64,000 nt of DNA from Coniella vitis (taxonomy: Eukaryota > Ascomycota > Sordariomycetes > Diaporthales > Schizoparmaceae). The notes under the pieces were generated by a model. It made no database searches, had not been told where the DNA came from, and saw nothing but the letters and a program-made list of their open reading frames with translations. The stretch spans positions 1,488,001 through 1,552,000 of the forward strand of contig WUJK01000002.1 in NCBI GenBank assembly GCA_011317545.1. Reading direction: 5' to 3'. A program made the translations under genes and the position numbers. Within the stretch, counting starts at the first letter, position 1; each line of letters begins with the position of its first letter. This document shows, in pieces, positions 38,658-49,900 of the stretch.

Positions 38658-39811
38658 ATGGCATCAAGGTACCTTCACTCTCGTTTCCCCACGGCCGCAC
38701 ATGGCCCATTGTTTGCCTTGTTTACCTTCCAGCGCAGCGCAGCGCAGCGCAACCACACAGCCTGCCTGAAATCCGAACAAAAAAGGCCAGCGATGCTGTC
38801 GCAAACGCACAAGCACCAGCACAACTATCACACAAACTGCCCCTTCATCCTCTCCCATTACTTGTGCCCACCATCAACTTGAACAGCATATCTTCCATCT
38901 CTGACTCGTGCTAACCACGCTGCTGTTCCCCCCATCTAGATTCAATTCGGGCCTCCACCAGCGCGACTCCCGCTCCGCCCTCTTTGAGGGCTACACCGGC
39001 TCCGGTGCAAGCAGCAGACGAGGGGCAACCCCGAGCCCGAATGGCCTCGGCGGCGGCTACGGCTATGGCTACCCTGGCGGTGGTAACGGAACGGCGGTAA
39101 ACAATGGGCACTTGAGTGTAGAGAATAGAGGGTTCCGACCTGCGACACCGAATAAGAAGTGAGTGCTTAGACGACTTCTCTTTTCGCCCTAACTGAGAAC
39201 GCTCTTGGATCCTATCCGCATGTCGTTTCTCTCTTGGGCGCGCCTCTTTGCACGACTGGCGACCATACATCTGGGCCTACTTGAATGAACCGTGGAAGAC
39301 CCCGAGGGTTGGGGGTGGAAGATGCATGGACTGGTACCTCGTGGGTTCGACGAAGTTGTCATACTGACAACGTTGGATTTGGCAAAAATCTAGGGGCCAA
39401 TACAGTGACGCTGTACTCAACGAACTCGAGAGCCAAAATGACAGCCAAGTGGAAGGATTAATGGGCAAAGTGAGAATCATCAAAGATGTGAGTCGAGTCG
39501 AGTCGAGTCTCGCCACCCCATTCTTTTCCTGCCCCGTTCTTCCTACCCTGGTAATGGGGCCATGAAATCAAATGCTGATTTGGATGACGACGTCGCGCAA
39601 ACAGATGAGCATAGCAATCGGCGACGAAATTCGAGATTCCTCCGCGCTCGCCGAAAAGATGAACGATACCTTTGACCAGACACGGCTACGCTTGCGAGGC
39701 ACGATGAACAGAATGCTCGTCATGGCTGAGCGGACCGGCGTCGGCTGGAAGGTCTGGCTGGGCTTTTTTGCTGCCGTAATATTGTTGTTTATCTATGTGT
39801 GGCTGTTCTGA
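38658..39811 (+). CDS. BET1: ER-Golgi v-SNARE Bet1
   Basis: Four exons: 38658-38668, 38940-39158, 39394-39487 and 39605-39811; 176 residues. The first exon is 11 nt (ATGGCATCAAG, encoding Met-Ala-Ser plus two bases) and joins over a 271-nt intron with a CTAAC branch site to give MASRFNSGLHQRDSRSALFE, the family N-terminus. The SNARE helix is ELESQNDSQVEGLMGKVRII then SIAIGDEIRDSSALAEKMND, ending in the tail anchor WLGFFAAVILLFIYVWLF. Family knowledge: Bet1 is the Qc-SNARE for COPII vesicle fusion with the cis-Golgi. A Gly/Tyr-rich spacer (YGYGYPGGGN) precedes the SNARE domain. The fourth exon starts at a Met codon, so an intron-blind annotation would call a 68-residue protein. It is convergent with APC15. 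Confidence 0.9.
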
Positions 39812-40272
39812 AGCAATGAAACCACGACGAGAGTAAATCACAGCAAGAGAGCGACGGGAAGGAACGATTAGCAAAATGCCTAGTATATATAGTGGCGGGT
39901 GGTGGCTGAAGCATCAACATGCCGCATAATTGGTCCAGGAATCGGAGTTCCGGCGTCGTTTATGGTTTCAAGTATGCAGTATACAATTTCGACGCAGAAA
40001 GTCTTTAGAATACAAGCAGAGGACAAGATGAGAAGTGGCTCCAGGTTTGTGTGAGTCGTCTCTTCTTGCTCTTGTAGCGTGTTTACAGCCTGAGATATCT
40101 GTGATTCCTTGGTAATCACCGTTAAAGCATGGCTCAGACATACAAAAGTTCTTGGAGATTGCGCATCATAACATTCTGGCTGGCCATATCAAAGCCATAT
40201 CGTATGCTTCATTCGTAGGGTATCGTTATAAGTCAACGTAGCGTGCATCCTGTTCCCAGCCCTAGCCTCATC
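39812..40272. other. Convergent 3' spacer BET1 / APC15
   Basis: 461 bp holding both 3' ends. Nothing else seen. Confidence 0.5.
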
Positions 40273-41557
40273 TCAAACTTGTCTTCGCCGCATATGCGGA
40301 CTACCTTCTACAAAACTGCTTCCATCGCCCGACAACAGTCCGCTGATATCCATATCACTGGCTAATAGACTTGCCCTGTTGCTGCTACGCATACTGCTCC
40401 TCGGCATGCTTCTCCGTACTCGGCGATTGTGAGGCGGCCGCAGGCTGCCTGAGCTGCGGCCGATAAAGCTGATCTCCTGCGTCAAGTCATCACCAATATC
40501 CTCATCCGAGTCGGTATGCTCGTACTCGTCCTCGCCGCCCTCGGGAATGCCCTCGTCCAAGTCGGCATCCATGTCCATGTCCATGGCTAGGCTGATATCG
40601 GCGTTCATGTCGGGCGCGTCATGGATCCCCGGTTCGAGATCATCTTCCTCGAGCATCTGCTCTGCTTGTGCCTCAACCGCAGCAGCAGAGGGGAAAACCT
40701 CGCTGGCATCGTAATCCCCCTCTTGTCGCCGCGCAATCATCTCCCTGACGCGGTCCTCGGCAGCACGGAGATCCCGTATCTCCTGCGCGGGAGTTGTGAG
40801 CAGTACAGCACCTGCGTGGTCCCCGCTATCAACAGCGCCAACCGTTTCCTCTTCATCTTCCTCCACTTCCTCCTCAGTCTGCTCTTCATCCCCAGCTGTT
40901 TCGTCTTCTTGCTCCTCCTCAGCGCTATCCTCTCCGTCAAACCCAAAACCTTCCGCTTCGGGTATTTCATCGTCGAGATTCTGCTCTTCCATGTCATCCT
41001 CTCCCTCCATCATCTGCTCGTCCTCTGCGCCTAAGCCAGCCTGGGCCAACTGCGCCTGCAGCTGCGCCTCGCGCCGCAATGCCTCAGCCTGTTCCTCTTG
41101 CTCACGCCGCTCCTCGCGCATCTGAAAGAGTGTCTTGGACACTCCGGGCGGTTTCAGCCACCAGCTGCCATAATTGGATACATTGGCGCGGCGTTTCTCC
41201 ATGAGGGCTTCGTCGTGGCGCAGACGCGCGAGAGGGGTGCGCTCGACGAGTGCGCGGCGGTGGTCGCGGTCGCGTGGGTGCGGTGGGTTTGTTGCTGCTG
41301 TGGCACTGACGCCTGCGTGGGTTGTGTGATGATGATGGTGATGATTATGGTGGTCATGGTGAGCGGCGGAGGAGGGGTTAAGGAGGTGGTGCGGGACAGT
41401 GGCCGGTGCGTGACGCGATGTATACCAGAGATTGTGAGGCTGGGTGTGTGCAGTCTACGGTTAGCTGATGTCTTCTTTGCGGTAGGCCCCCAAAGAGAGT
41501 TTGGCGTACATCGCGGGGCGTCAGATCTGGCAGCGTGGCCAGTGACATGGAGAACAT
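40273..41557 (-). CDS. APC15: Anaphase-promoting complex subunit 15 (Apc15/Mnd2-like)
   Basis: Two exons, 41557-41510 and 41454-40273, give 409 residues. The N-terminus MFSMSLATLPDLTPRD joins to TAHTQPHNLWYTSRH, the LWYTS block of fungal Apc15, then a His-rich loop, then LARLRHDEALMEKRRANVSN and YGSWWLKPPGVSKTLFQMRE. Family knowledge: Apc15/Mnd2 is a small regulatory subunit of APC/C that promotes Cdc20 turnover within the mitotic checkpoint complex. Beyond about residue 170 the protein is strongly acidic (Glu/Asp), then Ser/Arg-rich. The 55-nt intron is GTACGC...CCGTAG in phase 0; it is needed to join MFSMS to LWYTS, which lie in different frames. Without it a 309-residue protein starting MEKRR would be called. 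The 5.4 kb beyond its 5' end is gene-free. Confidence 0.82.
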
Positions 41558-44500
41558 CTTGGCTGCCAGGCCCGACGAGCCACTGCCGCCCGCACAAAGT
41601 GACGGGGAACCAGCGCGACTTCTTTGAACGACACTTTTGAGTACGAAATGCTTGAAAATGTAGGCACTTATCACAAAAGACCGCCGGTCAGCATACCTGA
41701 GAAGCCAAAAGCCAAACTGTTGAAACGGGCTGGTGTTGTCGTGCTGTTATTGCTGCTGCGGCGTGCTGTATCAACGGTCCTATACATCATACCTAGGTTT
41801 CCAAACAAAAGCAAGCCCGTGTGAAGGCTGCCACGCGATGTGGAAAGGAAGCAAGGGGCCCCTGCCCCCGCAATGCGAGATGCCGTGTGGCCCGGGCACC
41901 TTGAGCAGTACCTTCAATATACACCAGTACATACCATTCGGTACCTAGATACCCTATTTCCCAAGTCATGGTATCAGAGCACTCAGCAACCACATATATC
42001 CACGATAACAATGGTTCCTAATATATGTGTTAAGAGTTATTCATTGGATCCCCTGCTCGTATACTATATACTATGTATCGTTGCTGGTGGATATGCTCTT
42101 TGAGCTTGGGGGTCTCTAGTGAGCGCGTAATCAAGCATGAATCCTCAATCAGACCTTTCAAGCCGGTCGGATCTTGGACAGAGCAAGATCACTGTTGGAT
42201 CAGCCAATGACCAACACATATTTGTCTTAGCAGGTGGACAAGAGGCAAGTTAAAGTCGGTCTGCATAGTATGAACTTCAGACTTTTTTCATATATTATGA
42301 TATAATATACAAGAGTGCACCCATGTAAATTTGGCAATTTCCTACATTCCTCTATTCTTGCAACCGTACCCTGCAGGGTGTAAAACTCCTTGTCTCGGCT
42401 CCTTCCATCATTGTTCTTACATAGAACTTATGTAACAATCTTGCAAAAGGCCTCAACGAAACACAGGCGAAAGCGTAATGCGAGCAGTTGTCCTCACCAC
42501 GGAGCACCTGTCCCTTACTCAATTGTTTGTACATGAATTCATGGTATGGTGGGTTGCAACTTGCTGCACGGAATAAATCGGATTCTTGGCCCAGATCTGT
42601 GTAGCAAAGATCCACTAGTCAGGTCCAGGTCGACTTGTGTTGCTTAATCGTTAGGCAATTATTTGGTAGTCAAGTGTCCCTTCGTTGTGGACAAGATGAA
42701 AGCGCACGGAAGTTTCTGGTGGTGCTCCTCAAGAGTCCCATCCCCAAAATTATCCATTTGTTTCCACGGCGATTAGATATAGACAGATAGATTAGCGTTA
42801 TAAAGACACGTTTTGTGGCATGTGACATTGCCTGGCGTATGTGGAACCTCTACTCTTATACTATACTATGTACCACGCACACACATAGTACTATATAGTG
42901 GTGTAACTGCATTTTAGCAGCTCTTGTTTTGGCCAGCAGGAAGCAAGATAATCATGCCGAGAGCATTTTTATCAGGTAACTACAATTGCGCTGAATGGCG
43001 GCTTTGACTTAGGGCCAGACAGTGGAGAGCAATGCTGCTGGCCTGACGCTGCAGCTAAGAGATGGACCCGCTAGCCCGCCCGCCGCGCAAGGAGAGCATC
43101 TTCGTTTCCAAGCAAGGCGCAACTTTTGGGGGGTTGGGGGTCTGGACCGCGTGTTTGCGACCCCTCAGACGTCCTCGGAATGTTTCGGGTTCTTGATTTC
43201 TCGCCGAAATTTCCCAGCAAGCGCTGCACTGCATTGCGTTTGCTCTCGGCCTCTGCCATCTGCAACAAAATGAAATAAAGAGAGGGGCCAGCAAAGGCGA
43301 TGAGGTGGCCTGGATTTCAAGCGACTTCGGCATCTCAGGAGAGGACAAGGTTGCAGCGTATCGCACTCGAGTGCAGCGCAGCGCAGTATTATGGTATTTT
43401 TGCGGCACCGGAAGGAGCTAGACACACGTTGCAACCAGCCATAAGATGTGTCTCCACATTTTATGTGACGATGCTTCCTGCGCTCAGTTCATTTTAGTCC
43501 AGGTCAGCATCCGTACATAATTCGTACAAGAGCGCCAGGCATGGCTGGCCGAAACCCGACATTTGGTTTCGTGCGGTCTCAGAAACTCTTTTCTCTCCAG
43601 CCAGCCTGCAGGCCCGCCAGAGAACAACCCGAGCTGTCTCCGGTAGCAACCTCACACATCCACATAAGCAAGGCGTATCGCGTGACGGTCAGTAACACTG
43701 CTTTCGTTCACCGGGCATCTCTGCAGACTGATATTATCCTTTTTGGAGAAATGTTAGTAACTGGTCTTGGTCAAATCGGCTGATAGCACGGTTTCTCTTG
43801 CAATCATAGTCACCCCCCCTCCTCTTCTGGCGCGAATGAGAGCCATCATCTAACATCTGGGGAATTCTGGGGTCGCCAGGATGATATGGTATACTATGTA
43901 GCATGATAGCAAAGGCACGTGGACCTTTACGTTACTATGTACTGGGGTAAGGCAAGAAACGAGTGCTATGTAAATGCAACTAATACGAAACCGTACAGAG
44001 AGTGAGCTCCCCCCAAGACGAGGCTAGCAATGCGGTGCTGTCTTGGTTGGCTCGAGATAAGAAAGACAGCAGCGCGGCAGCGTCCGTGATTGGTTGGCGG
44101 GCGTATTTTTTCCTGCCAATTTCATTGACATCAGCGAGCACGAGTCTCCATGACATGGAGATGCCGAACTCATTACTATGTATGACCCAGGTATTAAGCA
44201 CACCCTTCTTGTTTGGGTTGTTTCTATCTAGTGGCTTGTGTGTCCAATTGCAGTTGACTGATTTTGCTGGGGCTGTTAACTCTACACCAGCCTGACTCGA
44301 GGTTTTGGCCATGATCCGCGTCAACTCGTCATCCGGATTTTGTGTATGCCTGGACACCCAGTGGTCCATGGTGCTGATCCCAAACCGCGACAGAATAAGA
44401 AGAATGAATGGACGACAATCCCGAGCCGATCAATGTGTGGACCCCTTTGCGAGCAGCGTATCTTGTGCGGCGCTTTGCGAACCGGCTGAGGGAGGCGTGG

Positions 44501-44754
44501 ACCGCACGTGCGATAGGCAAAGCGGCGTGTCCAGAGTGAATGGCCGCTTCCGTGAGCATTGCAAATGGCATGAATGAACATCAGCCCTAGCGATATCGGC
44601 CTTTGAAACAAGCGGCGGGTGATTGGCTTCAGAAGAGGAGCTCCTGGAGCTTGGTGCGACTCTGTCATTCCCACTTGCAGGGGCTGCTGCGTTGCTATGC
44701 AGTATCCCTGCTAGCGCTGCATCTCACTTTGTGGGGGGAGGCAACGATCATTCA

Positions 44755-44772
44755 TACTATGTATACATAGTA
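44755..44772. repeat. Perfect 18-bp palindrome of two TACTATGTA units
   Basis: TACTATGTATACATAGTA is its own reverse complement and consists of one 9-mer and its inverse directly abutting. Other single copies of the 9-mer lie at 42069, 42864, 43892, 43933, 44174 and 45413 in the same intergenic region. Confidence 0.9.
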
Positions 44773-46142
44773 CCTATTTAGTAGCAGACAGCAGCAGCCA
44801 TTCTTTAGCACAACAACCTCCTGGTATCATCAGTTTCTTGAAAAGAAGTATTTTCTAAAGGTGGCAAGACAAGGGAGCCAAACTTTTAATATTGAGGAAA
44901 GCGGCCTGACGGAAACCATTCTGTCTGTAGAATTGACCGAGCTTCCAGCTGTAGCAGTTATTAGTAACCACCTTCCACTCTGTTCACAGTACAAGACAAT
45001 CTAACTGCTGTCCCAAACATTTCAGCGCCATCTATGTATCTTTCTGTTCCCCTCTATGACCCCTGGCGTTAATGTGCCCTGCATCTAAGCTTGCAGCTAT
45101 AACAGTAGAGGCAGCACTTAAATTTGCTGGAGTATATGCGCATGGTTGTCATATACTATTCTGCAGAGACAGGTTAAAAGTCACAAACATTAACCGCAGA
45201 CCAAGAAAAATACATTTATAGTATAGAGACCTTGAGAGCACTGGAGATAGAGCAGAGACGGCCCTTTGCCGTAGATAACTGGCAAATAAGAGCCATAGTA
45301 GTGCGTTGTCTGATGCTGAAGGCTCTGGTGATACAGCAGGTACCCAAGTACTCTTACTACATAATACATACTCCGTAGTAGGCCCCTCCTTCTCCTCCTC
45401 CTTCTGTTCTTCTACTATGTAGTCACTGCCCAGGTTTGTGGGGCAAGCCATAAACCCCCACCTTCGACCCCTGCCAGGTCGTCACTGCCATTCCCAGCAT
45501 GGCCCCTCAAGCTCCGATCGGTCCCCCTTCAATATCTTCCCTGATCCCTGCCAGGCTGCTCGCTGTGAATTTAGGATAACAGCCCAGAGCGGAGGGCTTG
45601 GCTTGTCTGCCGCCGTACCAGGCTGGCAGGATAGAAAAAGTTGGCTGCCCTCCTTGCATCAGGCTCTTGTTCTCTTCTTTCCCGCTCTTTGCAAGAACAC
45701 CTTTTCTCCTGGTCCTTCTGGAGTTTCTGCTCACGACGACTCTTATGTCTCTCACCAGACTCTAGTCGTTATCCAGGATACTATATCTACTCAGTAAGTC
45801 TACATGGCCTCCCAGTCTCCTCGTCCGCCAAAGTATCAAGAGTCAAAATGTCAAGTCAATTGCACTTGTCCTCGCCTTATCTGTTACCTTCCGACACTCA
45901 CCGAGTCGCGATCATAAAATGCGTCATACGATAATGGCAATGTCTGCTCCGCAAGGCGCTCATCTACCTTCTCAAACACGGAAGACAACATTCCATCCAT
46001 CACAACAAAACCTGGGAGTTTGTGACGGCCACAATCGAGTGCTCTGCGTCGAAAACCTCCATGCAAGCCGAACAATCGTCTGCGACACATTCAATGATAT
46101 TCACCCCAAAATATCAATTGAGCGATGTGCGGCTCTTGTCTC

Positions 46143-46188
46143 ACAAAAAAAAAAAAAAAATACGCACACATACACACACACACCACTG
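46143..46188. repeat. Poly-A and CA microsatellite
   Basis: An A17 homopolymer is followed by ACGCACACAT and a (CA)n run, about 760 bp before the GLT1 start. Confidence 0.8.
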
Positions 46189-46742
46189 CATTCCCACAGT
46201 AGCTTCTGGCAAATTGCTCGAACTCTGAAAATGTCTTTGGGCCATGCTTGGCCCAGGAGCTACTGGCCGGCATGACCTCATAGGCCCGTGGCCCTATCTT
46301 GCACGTTCATATGCGCCCACAAGACTAGCATATCGAAAACGGCCTACTTGTACTCCGTTTGGTGCAGCCAACGGAACTAAAAGACTTATTCATTTTCAGT
46401 CTGCTTATCTTGTCCTGGCGATTGGTGGGCTCCCATGTCACCACGATGACATACCGCGGGTTACGGTTGCCTATCGGCCTCTACTACGCAGACAGGCCCG
46501 CCAATGTGCGGCTACCTTTCCTGCCTAATCGCCTCTCGCGCCGGCGAAGGTCAGCGCCGTTGCACATCTGTCAATAGTGGGCGCTTGAACGCTGCAAAAG
46601 TTAATCTGGTTGCGTTCTCTGAAGCGCTTGGCGGACATTCGTCGACGCGATGCGCATGATCATTCGAGACAAGCGATGAAGGGAGCCTGAAACTCGTCGC
46701 ACATTGCACACAAGCCTTCAAGCTTCTGCCTCTTGACAAAAT

Positions 46743-46755
46743 TGACTCTTGACTC
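46743..46755. promoter_or_regulatory. Tandem TGACTC elements, possible Gcn4/CPC1 half-consensus sites
   Basis: Two TGACTC motifs (46743-46748 and 46750-46755) about 200 bp upstream of the GLT1 start codon. The Gcn4-type site is TGA(C/G)TCA; here the last base is T in both. A role in cross-pathway amino-acid control of GLT1 is inference only. Confidence 0.3.
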
Positions 46756-46946
46756 TTTGGGGATTCATACAAGATTAGCGATTTCTTACTGACTGAACAT
46801 CCAATTTCCAACAGAAACCTCTCCCGCTGGCTGTCGAAGCTTCGCTGCAGTGGCACACTTGTTTACGGCCTGCTTGAGGCGGTTCTTTATACCCTAACGG
46901 GTTCAGACAAATCGACCACTCAAGTTCTACCGAGTGGTGGCCTAGC

Positions 46947-49900
46947 ATGGGCTTGGCTACTGATTTCGACGACCGACAAGACCACCTGCAGGCTGAATCT
47001 GAGACGTACCGTCCGTATGAGTACCAGCAAGAGGGCAATGGCTCTTGGGCCGGCGCTCTTCCGGTGAAGCAGTGAGTTGCTTGGTCTGTCAGCGAAAACA
47101 ATTCCACAAGGCTAAGCAGATGAATCAACAGAGGACTTTACGATCCTTCGCTAGAGAAAGACGCCTGTGGTGTCGGTTTTGCCTGGTACGTCGTCTCCTC
47201 CTTCTTGCCGGTGATTTCCCATACTAACTCGGCACAGTAATATCAAGGGCAGACCGAGCCACAAGATCGTCAGCGATGGTAAGGCAATCTTCTTGGATCC
47301 CTGCAAAGCCATCAATATTCATTTCATGTTAACACTTTTGAAGCTCGCAACCTTCTTTGCAACATGACCCACAGAGGTGCTGTGGGTTCCGATGCAAGAG
47401 ACGGCGATGGTGCTGGTGTCATGACTTCGATCCCTTTCAAGTTCTTCATCAAGAACTTTGAGCGCGATGTTGGCATCCAGCTTCCTCCTGCGGGTCAATA
47501 CGCTGTGGGCAATCTCTTCTTCAACCCTGAACCTGAGACCTTGCAAGAGCAGAAGCGGCAATTGGAAGATCTTGCCGAGTCCCTGGGCTTGCGTGTCCTG
47601 GGATGGCGAGAGCCTCCTGTTGATTCGTCTCTGCTCGGACCAGCTGCTCTTAGCCGACAACCTGCTATTCTGCAACCTTTCGTTGTACTCGCTTCTGCTT
47701 ACGGTTCTGGAAACGCACCTACACCGGCCGATCTGGACAAGTTTGACGAGCGCCAGTTTGAACGTCAGCTCTACGTGCTGCGCAAGCGCGCCACGCACAC
47801 CATTGGCCTGCACAACTGGTTCTACATCTGCTCCTTGTCCAACAAGAACATTGTCTACAAGGGTCAACTAGCGCCTGTCCAGGTCTACCAGTACTACCAT
47901 GACTTGGTGAATGCCGATTACGAAGCTCACTTTGCCCTGGTGCACTCGCGTTTCTCCACAAACACATTCCCTTCATGGGACAGAGCACAGCCGCTGCGCT
48001 GGGCTGCTCACAATGGTAAGCAGATATGAAACACTACAGTCTTGAGGTCAAGCGTGATTCTAACTTTACGTCTTAGGTGAAATCAACACCCTTCGTGGAA
48101 ACAAGAACTGGATGCGGGCGCGTGAGGGTGTGATGCAGTCGGGCATTTTTGCAGACGAGCTGGAGATGCTGTATCCTATCGTGGAGGACGGTGGCTCAGA
48201 CTCTGCTGCTTTCGATAACGTTCTGGAGTTGCTCACCATTAACGGTGTGCTCTCATTGCCAGAAGCTGTCATGCTGATGGTTCCCGAGGCATGGCAGGGT
48301 AACACCTCCATGGACCCCAAGAAGGCCGCTTTCTACGAGTGGGCCGCTTGCCAGATGGAACCATGGGATGGTCCTGCTCTTTTCACCTTCGCTGATGGCC
48401 GTTACTGCGGTGCCAACCTTGACCGTAACGGTCTTCGGCCTTGCCGATACTATGTCATGGATGACGACCGCATTATCTGTGCCTCTGAGGTTGGCACAAT
48501 CCACGTAGAGCCCGAGCGCGTCATTCAGAAGGGACGTTTGCAGCCTGGCCGCATGCTGCTGGTCGACACCAAGGCCGGTCGCATTATTGACGACCGTGAG
48601 CTGAAAGAGGCCGTCTCCAGCCGTCAGGACTTCCGCTCCTGGCTCGACAGCGAGCTCATCACTATGCCCGCAGTCCTAGAGTCCATGTCCGCCGACAAGA
48701 GCCTCGAATTGGCCGCCAAACCTGACGCTGTCGCGCTGCAGCAAGACCCTCTTTTACTTGCCTTTGGGTACACCTTTGAGCAGGTTTCGTTGCTCCTGGC
48801 TCCCATGGCTTCTGATGAAAAGGAAGCTCTAGGTTCTATGGGCAACGATGCGCCCCTTGCCTGCCTGTCTCCAGCCCCGAGACTGCTGTACGAATACTTC
48901 CGACAACTGTTTGCTCAAGTCACAAACCCTCCCATTGACCCCATCAGAGAGTCTATTGTCATGTCTTTGGAATGTTACGTCGGACCCCAGGGAAACCTGT
49001 TGGAGATGGATCCATCGCAGTGTGGTCGCTTGCTTCTGCCAAGTCCCATTCTTTCTATTCCCGAGTTTAATTCTCTGAAGAACCTGGCCAAGCTCCACCC
49101 AGGGTGGACTGTCAAGGTCATCGACCTGACATTCCCCAAGAAGGAGGGTGTTGAGGGCTACATTCGGCACCTTGATTTCATTTGCAAGGAGACCACTGCT
49201 GCTATTGAAGCCAAAGATCGACTCATCATCCTTTCTGACCGCAAGACCTCGGCGGAGCGAGTGTCCGTCTCGACGCTCCTTGCTTCTGGTATGGTTCACC
49301 ACCACTTGATCAGTAACAAGTGGAGGTCGCACGCTGCTATTATTCTCGAGACCGCTGAGGCCCGTGAGGTACATCACATGTGTGTCCTTCTCGGCTACGG
49401 TGCTGATGCCATCAACCCGTACCTGGCAATGGAGTGTATTCTGAAGCTCAACCGGGAGAAGCTCATCAAAAAAAAAGCTGTCGGACGACGCCCTTATACA
49501 GAATTACAAGCACTCTTGCGACGGCGGTATTCTCAAGGTGATGAGCAAGATGGGTATCTCCACCTTGGCTAGTTACAAGGGTGCCCAGATTTTTGAGGCT
49601 CTCGGTGTGGACGACAGCGTTGTCGAGCGTTGCTTTAGGGGCACCACTACCCGCATCAAGGGTATTACTTTTGATTTGATCGCCGAGGATGCGCTGCGAC
49701 TACACGAGCGCGGATTCCCTTCCCGCTACACCGTGGGTGTACCTGGCCTTCCCGAATCTGGCGAATACCATTGGCGTGACGGAGGCGAGGCTCACATCAA
49801 TGATCCTACTTCGATTGCCAACATGCAAGATGCTGTTCGAAACAAGAATGACAAGTCGTACGAAGCATACTCGAAATCCGAGTATGAGCAGATCAAGAAC

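Larger units (their letters stand above)
41558..46946. other. 5.4 kb gene-free region between APC15 and GLT1
   Basis: Longest gene-free stretch in the window, between two divergent genes. It carries at least nine copies of TACTATGTA or its complement, including a perfect 18-bp palindrome at 44755-44772, and a poly-A/CA tract at 46146-46188. Sequence near 45440-45800 is C/T-rich and ends in ACTCA|GTAAGT (donor at 45796), which could be a first exon of a long GLT1 leader or a non-coding RNA. The ORFs (up to 129 residues) have no family resemblance. I see no transposase, terminal repeats or RNA gene. Confidence 0.45.

Noticed and set aside
39346..39360. GGGTTCGA-like sequence resembling a tRNA T-loop
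   Set aside because: Lies in a BET1 intron and no cloverleaf can be drawn around it.
40621..41034. 137-residue plus-strand ORF with hydrophobic stretches
   Set aside because: Reverse reading of the Glu/Asp-rich part of APC15.
43980..44369. 129-residue minus-strand ORF
   Set aside because: No recognisable domain, no supporting splice or start context, and it includes the TACTATGTA repeat at 44174.
47319..47867. 182-residue minus-strand ORF
   Set aside because: Antisense shadow of GLT1 exon 4.
49481..49502. 22-nt GT-AG segment that would restore the GLT1 frame
   Set aside because: Far below the minimum size of spliceosomal introns and it would delete conserved residues; an indel in the A9 run is simpler.
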